Assembly: GCA_002429115.1 (NCBI GenBank)
Contig: DIYS01000138.1
Coordinates: 1 to 17,171, forward strand
DNA length: 17,171 bases
Source: Saccharicrinis sp. UBA6048
GTDB taxonomy: Bacteria > Bacteroidota > Bacteroidia > Bacteroidales > Marinilabiliaceae
Direction of reading: 5' to 3'
The notes beneath the pieces are model-generated. The model ran no database searches. It was given only the letters and a program-made list of their open reading frames with translations, and was not told where the DNA came from. Positions within the stretch are counted from its first letter, which is position 1, and each line of letters opens with the position of its first letter. Shown piece by piece: positions 1-6,626 of this stretch. Position numbers and translations under genes: made by a program.

Positions 1-22
1 CGTTCGAGTCGCTCCTCCCGTG
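1..22 (+). tRNA. 3' end of a tRNA, cut by the window edge
   Basis: The first bases read as the T-loop TTCGAGT (3-9), the 3' side of the T-stem (CGCTC, 10-14), the 3' side of the acceptor stem (CTCCCGT, 15-21) and a discriminator G (22). No CCA is encoded, as for the tRNA-Ser that follows. A near-perfect terminator starts two bases later, which supports this being the end of an RNA gene. The anticodon lies outside the window, so the isotype cannot be named. Confidence 0.72.
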
Positions 23-23
23 C

Positions 24-51
24 AAATCCTGACTTCGGTCGGGATTTTTTT
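24..51 (+). terminator. Rho-independent terminator of the upstream tRNA
   Basis: A stem of about 10 bp (24-33 with 38-47, one G-T pair) closes a C(TTCG)G tetraloop and runs into seven T residues (45-51). It ends the transcript of the partial tRNA, so the tRNA-Ser further on probably has its own promoter. Confidence 0.85.
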
Positions 52-102
52 GTTTATGGACATTGGAGTTTAAAATTAGTTCATATATTTAACACACTTA
101 TT

Positions 103-192
<90 letters not shown>

Positions 193-214
193 GATAATAA
201 AAGCAATTTGATTC

Positions 215-247
215 AAATCCCTGTAAGACAATACTTGCAGGGATTTC
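215..247 (+). terminator. Hairpin downstream of tRNA-Ser, probable terminator
   Basis: A 13-bp stem with one G-T pair (215-227 with 234-246) encloses a six-base loop ACAATA. The 3' arm ends in TTT followed by CTT, so the T-tract is short. The position 25 bases past the tRNA fits termination of its precursor. Confidence 0.6.
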
Positions 248-378
248 TTGTGTTGGAGGTGTACTATTGTCTTGTGAGGCTCCAACAATACTTTTAGCGG
301 TGTCATGCATTTCATTGATGGGGAGATTGACTCCTTACCTGTAAATTGAACTTTGGGATGTAATAATCGTGTAATACT

Positions 379-386
379 TATCTTTG
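379..386 (+). promoter_or_regulatory. Bacteroidota-type -7 box (TATCTTTG) of the amidohydrolase gene
   Basis: TATCTTTG matches the TAnnTTTG -7 element used by the primary sigma factor of this phylum. It lies 19 bases before the ATG at 406, so the leader would be very short. A TTTG at 352-355 could be the -33 box, but the 23-base gap is a little longer than usual. Confidence 0.55.
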
Positions 387-405
387 CGCAAAATAATGGC
401 ATAAT

Positions 406-1698
406 ATGAGTAGTATTTCCAAGTATTTTCAAGACTTACAAAAAGAGATGATTCAATGGCGTCGCCTGTTTCATAAATATCCTGAGCCGGCCTGGTGTGA
501 ATTTGGTACAGCTGCGTTTGTTGCTCAATCTTTGAAAGAATGGGGTTTTGAGGTGTGTATGGGCAAAGATTTGATTTGTGATGAACGTATGAATTTGCCA
601 ATAACGGAAAATCTGAATAAGTTCTACTCTCTCGCTAAGGAAAGAAAAGATCTCGACAAAGCATTGTTGGAAAAAACAAAGGGCGGTTATACTGCTGTCG
701 CTGGTGTTCTTAATTGTGGTGATGGGCCGGTAAAGGTGTTTCGTGTGGATATGGATGCTTTGCCGATTAATGAAAGCCAATTAGAAGAACACCTTCCTTT
801 TAGCAAAGGATTTGCATCCGCTTATGATGGTTTTATGCATGCTTGTGGGCATGATGCTCATTCAGCAATTGGTTTGGGGTTGGCAAAATACCTTTCGCAA
901 CACAAAGAAAAACTTCAGGGAAAATTAATTCTGTTGTTTCAACCAGCTGAGGAAGGTCTGGGAGGTATGGCTGCTGTGGTAAAACATCCACTTTTCAAAA
1001 AGGTTGATGAAGCCTATGGACTCCATGTATGGGCTAATAGAGCATCTAACGAATTTATTAGCGGAACCTTTGGTCAGCTTGCCAGTAGAAAGTTCGATGT
1101 GGAAATTATAGGAAAGGCCTCACATGCTGCTTTGGCGCCAGAAAAAGGCATTAACGCTATGCTTCCTGCTGCAGAAATTATCTTAAGCTTAGAAAAGCTA
1201 AAAGCCGAATTCCCTTCGCACATTCGACTGAATGTTGGTCAAATGCAGGCTGGCACTGCACGTAATATTGTTTGTCCTGAAGCGCATCTGAAAATTGAAA
1301 CCAGGGCTGGTGACACCGCCACTCGTGATCAACTATTCAATGAGTCAATCAAAACAATCAAAGAAATCACAAGCAAGTATGCTTGTAATTGTAAAATCAG
1401 TGTGGTGGGAGAGTCTGAAAGTGCTGCCAGTTCAGCTGATCTTGCCAAAGTGGTTCATCAAATGGTGATGTCGACAGGCTTATTTTCTCATTGCATAGAA
1501 ACGGAATTGCACAATACCTATAGTGAGGATTATTGTACGCTGATGAATCATGTTCAAAAAACCGGTGGAAAAGCAGTGTTTATGGGCGTAGGTGCATCCA
1601 ATCAAGCAGGAACACATCATCAGACTGACTTCGATATCAGTGAAGAGATTCTTTGGAAATCGGCCACCATATTGGCAGAACTGGCTTGCTATAATTGA
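406..1698 (+). CDS. M20-family amidohydrolase, AbgA-like
   Basis: This 430-residue protein belongs to peptidase family M20 (amidohydrolase branch, M20D). These two-metal hydrolases cleave amide bonds of N-acyl or aminobenzoyl amino acids. The closest recognised relative is AbgA, a subunit of p-aminobenzoyl-glutamate hydrolase: length (E. coli about 436), the WRRxFH and EPAW stretch near residues 18-30, the GFASAYDGFMHACGHD stretch and NVGQMQAGTARN all match. Probable metal ligands are Cys147 and His149 in HACGHD, Glu182/Glu183 in FQPAEEG, His207 in GLHVW and His404 or His405 in GTHHQTDF. The dimerisation (lid) domain lies at roughly 215-330. There is no signal peptide, so it is cytoplasmic. 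The ATG is preceded by a good -7 box but no Shine-Dalgarno site, as is common in Bacteroidota. No abgB or abgT neighbour is present, so the true substrate is open; dipeptides or acyl-amino acids are alternatives. Confidence 0.9.
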   Translation: MSSISKYFQDLQKEMIQWRRLFHKYPEPAWCEFGTAAFVAQSLKEWGFEVCMGKDLICDERMNLPITENLNKFYSLAKERKDLDKALLEKTKGGYTAVAGVLNCGDGPVKVFRVDMDALPINESQLEEHLPFSKGFASAYDGFMHACGHDAHSAIGLGLAKYLSQHKEKLQGKLILLFQPAEEGLGGMAAVVKHPLFKKVDEAYGLHVWANRASNEFISGTFGQLASRKFDVEIIGKASHAALAPEKGINAMLPAAEIILSLEKLKAEFPSHIRLNVGQMQAGTARNIVCPEAHLKIETRAGDTATRDQLFNESIKTIKEITSKYACNCKISVVGESESAASSADLAKVVHQMVMSTGLFSHCIETELHNTYSEDYCTLMNHVQKTGGKAVFMGVGASNQAGTHHQTDFDISEEILWKSATILAELACYN

Positions 1699-1723
1699 AT
1701 AACAGCTCGGTTTTATTCAATTA
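1692..1723 (+). terminator. AT-rich hairpin at the end of the amidohydrolase gene
   Basis: An 11-bp perfect inverted repeat (1692-1702 with 1713-1723) encloses the loop CAGCTCGGTT and overlaps the stop codon. No T-run follows, so it is a weak terminator candidate or a 3'-end stabiliser. Confidence 0.35.
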
Positions 1724-2045
1724 ATGAGGTGGATTAACTTATCCGATCTAATGTAGGGATTGAGTATTGATTTATTAGAATCTAAGGTTGTAGTAGTTAG
1801 CGACTAAGTTCACTCCAAAGGGTTTGTTACTTCGTTTATTCCTGCTTTTAAATTTTAGTAATTAACGCATTTTAGCGGCGTTTTGTAGCACTTTAACGAT
1901 TGGTAAATAAGTATCGTAAATGTGCAATTCAAGGTAAATAATAGATTTTTATCGGGCATTAAATCAGGGCTTTGTCAGAAATGAGAAGCTATTCAGTTAA
2001 TTTTTCGAAACCTAATAAAAATGCTCTCGTTATAGCGGACATAAA
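1724..2045. other. Gene-free stretch between the amidohydrolase and the heme chemoreceptor
   Basis: About 320 AT-rich bases with no open frame of note and no RNA gene that I recognise. A TTTG at 1973-1976 followed 23 bases later by TAATTTTTC could be a degenerate promoter for the receptor, but one base of the -7 box is wrong and the spacing is long. An AACGC/GCGTT mini-palindrome near 1864-1882 is too short to interpret. Confidence 0.4.
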
Positions 2046-2070
2046 CATCCTTTATTCTGCATAAAGGATG
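2046..2070. promoter_or_regulatory. Perfect 10-bp palindrome in the leader of the heme chemoreceptor
   Basis: CATCCTTTAT (2046-2055) and ATAAAGGATG (2061-2070) pair perfectly around TCTGC. The repeat ends 19 bases before the start codon at 2090, between any upstream promoter and the Shine-Dalgarno site (GGGGAA, 2079-2084). It could be a dimeric repressor or activator operator, or an mRNA hairpin controlling translation. Nothing like it precedes the second receptor gene. Confidence 0.5.
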
Positions 2071-2089
2071 ATCTAATCGGGGAAATATT

Positions 2090-3718
2090 ATGGGTTTAAT
2101 GAAAAGTATGAATTTCAGGACAAAATTGATTCTGATTGTTTTTGTTCCTATCGTTGCAGCAACTGTTATTGCTGTTTATGTATCGTCGTCAATGTTGAAA
2201 AAACAAGGAGTTGAAACACTTGAACGAAAGACAAATGCGATACTTAGTCGTATGGAGGCCGTACGGTCCTATGTCGCTACTCAATTTAATATTGAGGTCG
2301 AGATAAATAAATTAAAAGCGCTTCATCCGGATGGAGAGATTTCAGAGAAGGAGAAATCGAGTATGCTTAAGAAGGTACCTATATTCGCTTCAATGGCGGT
2401 TGGTGAGAATAATGCCGAAGAAGACAACTATCAATTTCGAGTCGCGTCATTAAGTGCGCGTAATAAGGATAATTTAGCAGATAAGCAGGAAGCAGACTTC
2501 ATAAATCAATTTAATTCTGATCCATCATTGAAAGATTTAAGCTATACGAATGAGGCAACAAATGAGCTTTGGGTGATGCGGCCCGTTCGTCTGTCAGAGA
2601 AACAGGGGTGCTTGCATTGTCATGGCGATCCTGTGACCAGTCCATGGGGCAATGGCAAAGATATATTGGGTTACCAGATGGAAGACTACAAGGATGGTGA
2701 TATTGTAGGTTTGTTTATCATTAAATCGAGTCTGGATGCTAATACCAATGAAGTACAAGCCAATATTCAGGTAGCGATTTATAAAATCATATTAATTATG
2801 CTGGTGGTATTATTGGTAGTGACCATGATTAGCGTGTATTTTATTCGCAATACCAACCACAGGATAAAAGATATCATCAAAATAAATAAGAAGATCGCCA
2901 GTGGTGATTTGGGCCAGAAGTTAGATGTTAAAGGAAATGATGAGTTTGCACAAATCGGGCATAACCTGAATCGAATGGTTGACTCCTTAAAAACGGTGGT
3001 AACCTCTGTTAGCGAAACGGCCGATTTATTGGCAAATGAGAGTAAGGATAGCAGTCATCTTTCTAAGCAATTGGCCGAATCATCCAACAGCCAAGCAGCT
3101 TCTGTAGAAGAAATTTCTGTTTCAATGGAAGAGATGACAGCTACCATTGAGACCAATGGTCAGAATGCCAACTCAACGGAGCGAATTGCCAATACATCGG
3201 CAAGTGAGATTAAAACAGGAAATGAATCATCGCATATGGCTATTGCGTCAATGAATTCAATCCGTGAGGAGTTAAATGCCATTGAAGAGATAGCACAGCA
3301 AACCAACATTTTGTCCTTAAATGCATCGGTGGAAGCAGCCCGTGCAGGTGAATACGGCAATGGTTTTTCCGTAGTGGCATCAGAAGTAAGAAAACTGGCC
3401 GAGCGCAGTAAGATATCGGCAAATAGCATCAACAAGCGATTTACCGAAGGATTGATGGTGGTGACCAATACGGCAGATAAATTAAGTGAATTGGTGCCTG
3501 AAATCAATAAAACATCCGATTTGCTTGCTGAGATTGTTTCATCGAGCCAGGAGCAACGATCAGCTGTTTCTGAAATTAACAATGCTATTCAGGGGCTTAA
3601 TAATTCTACACAAACTAATGCACAGATTGCTGAAGATATGTCGGATAGAGCTGTTGAGTTAAATCGCTATGCTGATATCTTGCAGGAAAGAATATCCTTT
3701 TTTGTTTTTGATAAATAA
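2090..3718 (+). CDS. Methyl-accepting chemotaxis protein with a Tll0287-like heme c sensor domain
   Basis: A 542-residue transmembrane chemoreceptor. Transmembrane helix 1 is at about 13-33. An extracytoplasmic domain (about 35-228) follows, then helix 2 at about 230-252, a HAMP linker (about 253-305) and a coiled-coil signalling domain with the conserved tip near 399-440 (EIAQQTN, LNASVEAARAGE, VVASEVRKLA). The sensor domain contains CLHCHGDP, where C174, C177 and H178 form a CXXCH heme c attachment motif. The context (LWVMRPVR before it; GYQMEDYKDGD and VGLF after) fits the Tll0287-like (DUF3365) family, a PAS-like fold that binds heme covalently. A redox or gas-sensing role follows from the family and is an inference. 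Glutamate pairs in SQAASVEEISVSMEEM (334-349) are candidate methylation sites. There is no C-terminal CheR/CheB tethering pentapeptide. The start at 2090 follows the Shine-Dalgarno GGGGAA. No cheA, cheW, cheR or cheB is in the window. Confidence 0.9.
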   Translation: MGLMKSMNFRTKLILIVFVPIVAATVIAVYVSSSMLKKQGVETLERKTNAILSRMEAVRSYVATQFNIEVEINKLKALHPDGEISEKEKSSMLKKVPIFASMAVGENNAEEDNYQFRVASLSARNKDNLADKQEADFINQFNSDPSLKDLSYTNEATNELWVMRPVRLSEKQGCLHCHGDPVTSPWGNGKDILGYQMEDYKDGDIVGLFIIKSSLDANTNEVQANIQVAIYKIILIMLVVLLVVTMISVYFIRNTNHRIKDIIKINKKIASGDLGQKLDVKGNDEFAQIGHNLNRMVDSLKTVVTSVSETADLLANESKDSSHLSKQLAESSNSQAASVEEISVSMEEMTATIETNGQNANSTERIANTSASEIKTGNESSHMAIASMNSIREELNAIEEIAQQTNILSLNASVEAARAGEYGNGFSVVASEVRKLAERSKISANSINKRFTEGLMVVTNTADKLSELVPEINKTSDLLAEIVSSSQEQRSAVSEINNAIQGLNNSTQTNAQIAEDMSDRAVELNRYADILQERISFFVFDK

Positions 3719-3740
3719 AAGTGAGGACTGTGTTAATAAA

Positions 3741-3770
3741 ATCTGGGTGGTTTGCTGTGACCACCCAGAT
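3741..3770. terminator. Bidirectional hairpin between convergent genes
   Basis: A perfect 11-bp stem (ATCTGGGTGGT at 3741-3751, complement at 3760-3770) with an 8-base loop lies in the 58-base gap between the receptor (+) and the lipoprotein (-). Read on the minus strand the stem runs into TTTTATT, so it serves the lipoprotein gene best. On the plus strand only GAATGTTT follows. Confidence 0.75.
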
Positions 3771-3776
3771 GAATGT

Positions 3777-4208
3777 TTATGAAAGATCTTCGGGACTAAT
3801 GCTAAAGGAGCCATCGCCATCGAAGTTTGATAAAGTAATGGTAACAGTCCACTGGCCTCTTGCACCCAACCGTGATAATCCGGATCTTGAATCCTCTCCT
3901 TTACCCGCTTCCAATGTCTGGTTTAGCACTGTGTTTCCATCTGCATCTTCAATATGCAAATTAAAACTACCTCCTCTGACGGCTGTTATATCCATATTCC
4001 AATCAACTGTTCTAAAAGGATTGAATAAGGTATAACTTTCTTTGGTGCTTCCACCATCACCCACAACATCACCATCTAAATCACTGCCTACCGCTGTGAT
4101 TATGACTTTGGCAAATTTATCATCGTCATCGTCGCATGAGTTGAAAATGAAAAGCGGAAGGGTTAATAAAAATAAGGTTGGTAACTGCTTAAAAATAAAT
4201 TTTTTCAT
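3777..4208 (-). CDS. Small, probably surface-exposed lipoprotein of unknown function
   Basis: A 143-residue lipoprotein. The N-terminus MKK plus a hydrophobic core ends in the lipobox IFNSC, with Cys25 as the lipidated residue. Five aspartates and a lysine follow the cysteine. Acidic runs right after the cysteine act as lipoprotein export signals to the cell surface in Bacteroidota, so exposure outside the outer membrane is likely. The mature part (about 115 residues) looks like a single beta-sandwich: alternating strands, aspartate-rich turns (SDLDGD, EDADGN, SNFDGDGS) and a WTVTITL strand. I recognise no family. I chose the start at 4208 because the frame continues upstream with a sequence that lacks export character, whereas MKK gives a textbook signal peptide. 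It lies 154 bases downstream of the GH1 gene on the same strand, with no proof of co-transcription. Confidence 0.75.
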   Translation of the reverse strand: MKKFIFKQLPTLFLLTLPLFIFNSCDDDDDKFAKVIITAVGSDLDGDVVGDGGSTKESYTLFNPFRTVDWNMDITAVRGGSFNLHIEDADGNTVLNQTLEAGKGEDSRSGLSRLGARGQWTVTITLSNFDGDGSFSISPEDLS

Positions 4209-4362
4209 GTCAGTATTTTTTTTGTGACATTTTGATGTGACAAATAATATACCAAAAACATCAATAATGTCAATACCTTGAAATTCAGGGCTTTTAATAT
4301 GATGAGCTGCATGTAATATTTTTATAATCAAATATTGACCAGTCCTTTCCCTGAATACAGTT

Positions 4363-5697
4363 TTATGAATGTAAAAATTTTCGAAACCATTCTCCCGAAA
4401 GTTTTATTGTTCGTTGCTGAGATTTGAAGTCAACGTGAACAATGCCAAAGCGAGGTTCAAAACCTTCTTTCCATTCAAAGTTATCAACCAATGTCCATAT
4501 GAAATAACCATTTACCGGAATTCCTTGTTTGCGACTTTTTTTAATTTGCTTTAGGATCATTTGATGATATTTTAAGCGTCTTGCGTCATACACATGCCCA
4601 TTAACAAGGTAGTCGGGGTAACAAACTCCACTTTCGCTGATAATAAATGATTTAATTTTCTTATAAGCGGTATAAAACTTAAGAACCTTTTTGAGTCCTT
4701 TGGGATAAACATCCAGGTTCATTGTATTAAGTTTGACATTGCGTTTTACTGGTGGAACTTCATCAGCAAATAAAATTGGCGGATATATACTATGGCGGGC
4801 TACAACGCGGAAATAATATTGTAAGCCAATAAAGTCAAAATCAAAGGACATTAGCTGATCATCACCTTTTTTAAAAATGAGGTTAATAAGTTTTAATGCA
4901 GGCATCACATCAATTGGGTAGCCCATGCCAAGCAATGGCTCAATGAAAAACCGATTGAGCAATGCCTCCATTCTTTTGGCAGCCCGTACATTTTTCGACT
5001 TTCGATCGACAGGTTTCACATGAGAACATGACAATGCTACACCTATTTGTGCATTAGCTATTGTGTTGCGAATAAGACGGCCTCCTTGTGCCATGCAGAG
5101 TACGGCATGATGGGCGGCTTTCAGAAAATTAAGAATGCCCTTTTTCTGAGGGGCATGATAGCCTGTAAAATAGCCTAAACCTGTAAATGTCATCGGCTCA
5201 TTCATAACCACCCAGTGTTTCACACGGTCGCCAAAGTGTTGTATACAGATTTGGGTGTAATCCAGAAACCAATGCACAATTTGTCGGTTTGTCCAGCCAC
5301 CCTGATCCTCCAAAGCCTGTGGCAAATCCCAATGATATAGAGTGATGTAGGGTGTTAGCTGATGAGAGAGGCAACAGTCAATTATACGGTTGTAATAGTC
5401 AATGCCTTCGTTATTTATCGAACCAGTGCCATTGGGAAGGATGCGCGACCAGCTGATTGAGAAGCGAAAGACATCCAGGCCAATTTGTTTGGCCAGTAAG
5501 ATATCCTGCTCGTATTGTTTATAAAAATTAGCTGCATTACCTATCTCATCGCCATTATTGATGTTGGATGTGTTATTGGTAAAGGTATCCCATATGGAAG
5601 CGCCTTTACCATCAGCATTAGCCCATCCCTCATTTTGAAAGGCGCTGATGGTCACACCCCACTTAAAATCCTTACCAAATTGATTGCGTTTCAACAT
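4363..5697 (-). CDS. Glycoside hydrolase family 1 beta-glycosidase
   Basis: A 444-residue GH1 enzyme, the usual length for a bacterial beta-glucosidase. It folds as a TIM barrel and hydrolyses beta-linked glucosides or galactosides with retention. The acid/base is Glu167 in MNEP and the nucleophile is Glu355 in IISESG. Other sugar-site residues are present: Gln21 in FQNEG, His122 in YHWDLPQALED, Asn166, Trp401 and the NFEW motif (406-409). Two signatures deviate: the usual ENG around the nucleophile is ESG, and the usual QIEGA is QNEGW. There is no signal peptide, so it should act on sugars or phospho-sugars already imported. I see no basis to call it a 6-phospho enzyme. It stands alone, without transporter, SusCD pair or regulator. 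An AATATTT/AAATATT inverted repeat at 4315-4336 is the only hairpin after its stop and is weak. Confidence 0.92.
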   Translation of the reverse strand: MLKRNQFGKDFKWGVTISAFQNEGWANADGKGASIWDTFTNNTSNINNGDEIGNAANFYKQYEQDILLAKQIGLDVFRFSISWSRILPNGTGSINNEGIDYYNRIIDCCLSHQLTPYITLYHWDLPQALEDQGGWTNRQIVHWFLDYTQICIQHFGDRVKHWVVMNEPMTFTGLGYFTGYHAPQKKGILNFLKAAHHAVLCMAQGGRLIRNTIANAQIGVALSCSHVKPVDRKSKNVRAAKRMEALLNRFFIEPLLGMGYPIDVMPALKLINLIFKKGDDQLMSFDFDFIGLQYYFRVVARHSIYPPILFADEVPPVKRNVKLNTMNLDVYPKGLKKVLKFYTAYKKIKSFIISESGVCYPDYLVNGHVYDARRLKYHQMILKQIKKSRKQGIPVNGYFIWTLVDNFEWKEGFEPRFGIVHVDFKSQQRTIKLSGEWFRKFLHS

Positions 5698-5800
5698 GTG
5701 GTAAAAATAGCAGGCATACAGGCTATGCAGGTTAAATCATTATTAAGAGTATAAAGTGCTTCTTGGTTGATTTGTACAGTTCATTAGTAGCTCAAATCAA

Positions 5801-5907
5801 GGATTATAAAATCCAACACTGAGTCATTAAGACGTGGAGTTTATAAATAATTTATATTTCGTGTTAGTTTCAAATCCGTAAGGATTTTCTCCATGTAACC
5901 TTGGTTA
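5801..5907. repeat. Cluster of short REP-like hairpins
   Basis: Three small inverted repeats lie in the 390-base gap between the divergent GH1 and zinc-ribbon genes: GGATT/AATCC (5801-5814), AAATCC/GGATTT (5872-5887) and TAACC/GGTTA (5896-5907). The AATCC-GGATT core recurs at 9239-9253. This resembles the short palindromic intergenic elements common in Bacteroidota genomes. The rest of 5698-6087 shows only the promoter box described separately. Confidence 0.45.
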
Positions 5908-5985
5908 TATAATATGTCGTGATGATGAATCAGGCACGAAATGGAAGACGTTAGGTGATTAATATTAAACAAACAATTCCCTCTG

Positions 5986-5993
5986 TATCTTTG
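5986..5993 (+). promoter_or_regulatory. Bacteroidota-type -7 box (TATCTTTG) for the zinc-ribbon gene
   Basis: TATCTTTGCG is identical at its core to the box before the amidohydrolase gene (379). It lies 94 bases upstream of the ATG at 6088, giving a leader of roughly 80-90 bases. No good -33 TTTG is seen at the expected distance. Confidence 0.5.
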
Positions 5994-6087
5994 CGTCTCA
6001 GTGTTTTCAAGTGTTGATTGGTATTAGTTAAATTCGACCTGAAATATTACTTTTACTTTACTGTTTAAGAATCAATTAAATTGACAT

Positions 6088-6486
6088 ATGAATTGTCCGC
6101 GTTGTAACACTGCTCTACAAACCGATTATATTGATGATTGTAAAACCAGGATTGAGGTAGACATTTGCCCCGATTGCGGAGGCACCTGGTTTGACAAAGA
6201 TGAGCTGTCGCAAATTGAAAATATTATAGAACCTACATTTCTTGAGATTCGAAATATTCCGGCTGAAGAGGAGCAGTTAGAGACGCTTCGTTGTCCAAAA
6301 TGCATCACTCATCCAAGGTTACAAAAGGCCATTCATCCACGCGACAAGAAGGTAATCATCGACTATTGTCCATATTGCAAAGGCATTTGGTTGGATGAGG
6401 GAGAGTTGGAAGCAATTCAACAAGACAACTGGTTACTGATATTTGGAAAAGTCTTTAGGTGCCTTACTTGTACTAGGAGTAAATAG
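6088..6486 (+). CDS. Small tandem zinc-ribbon protein (zf-TFIIB type)
   Basis: A 132-residue, probably cytoplasmic protein made of two zinc ribbons of the zf-TFIIB class. The first uses C3-x2-C6 and C27-x2-C30 and ends GGTWFDKDEL. The second uses C69-x2-C72 and C94-x2-C97 and ends KGIWLDEGEL. A third CxxC (C125, C128) sits at the extreme C-terminus, with no partner pair visible, so it may bind metal between protomers or be vestigial. The function of this family in bacteria is not established; zinc binding is the only safe prediction. It is followed after 140 bases by the Wzi-like gene on the same strand, with no terminator seen between them, so they could share a transcript. Confidence 0.8.
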   Translation: MNCPRCNTALQTDYIDDCKTRIEVDICPDCGGTWFDKDELSQIENIIEPTFLEIRNIPAEEEQLETLRCPKCITHPRLQKAIHPRDKKVIIDYCPYCKGIWLDEGELEAIQQDNWLLIFGKVFRCLTCTRSK

Positions 6487-6626
6487 TTTTTGGTTAATGT
6501 TATAATTTACCGGATAAAAGATGAGAATGCTCTGACTATCGGGCTGATTCAGATGATAAAAGCCTCATAAGGCATTTGATGGAACGCTTGCTTTTATTTA
6601 CATTCGGATTCATTAAACCTAAAACT

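Noticed and set aside
3160..3582. Minus-strand frames inside both chemoreceptor genes (3160-3582, 15067-15435) and other overlapping frames such as 3721-4035 and 11321-11656
   Set aside because: They are shadows of strongly supported coding genes on the other strand, with low-complexity, non-protein-like sequence.
4209..4331. N-terminal extension of the lipoprotein frame to 4331
   Set aside because: It would place 41 residues before a textbook lipoprotein signal peptide beginning MKK.
3777..5697. Lipoprotein plus GH1 as a polysaccharide utilisation locus
   Set aside because: There is no SusC/SusD pair, regulator or further glycosidase, and the GH1 lacks a signal peptide.
6576..6626. N-terminal extension of the Wzi-like protein
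   Set aside because: The ATG at 6627 gives a clean signal peptide; the extra 17 residues would disturb it.
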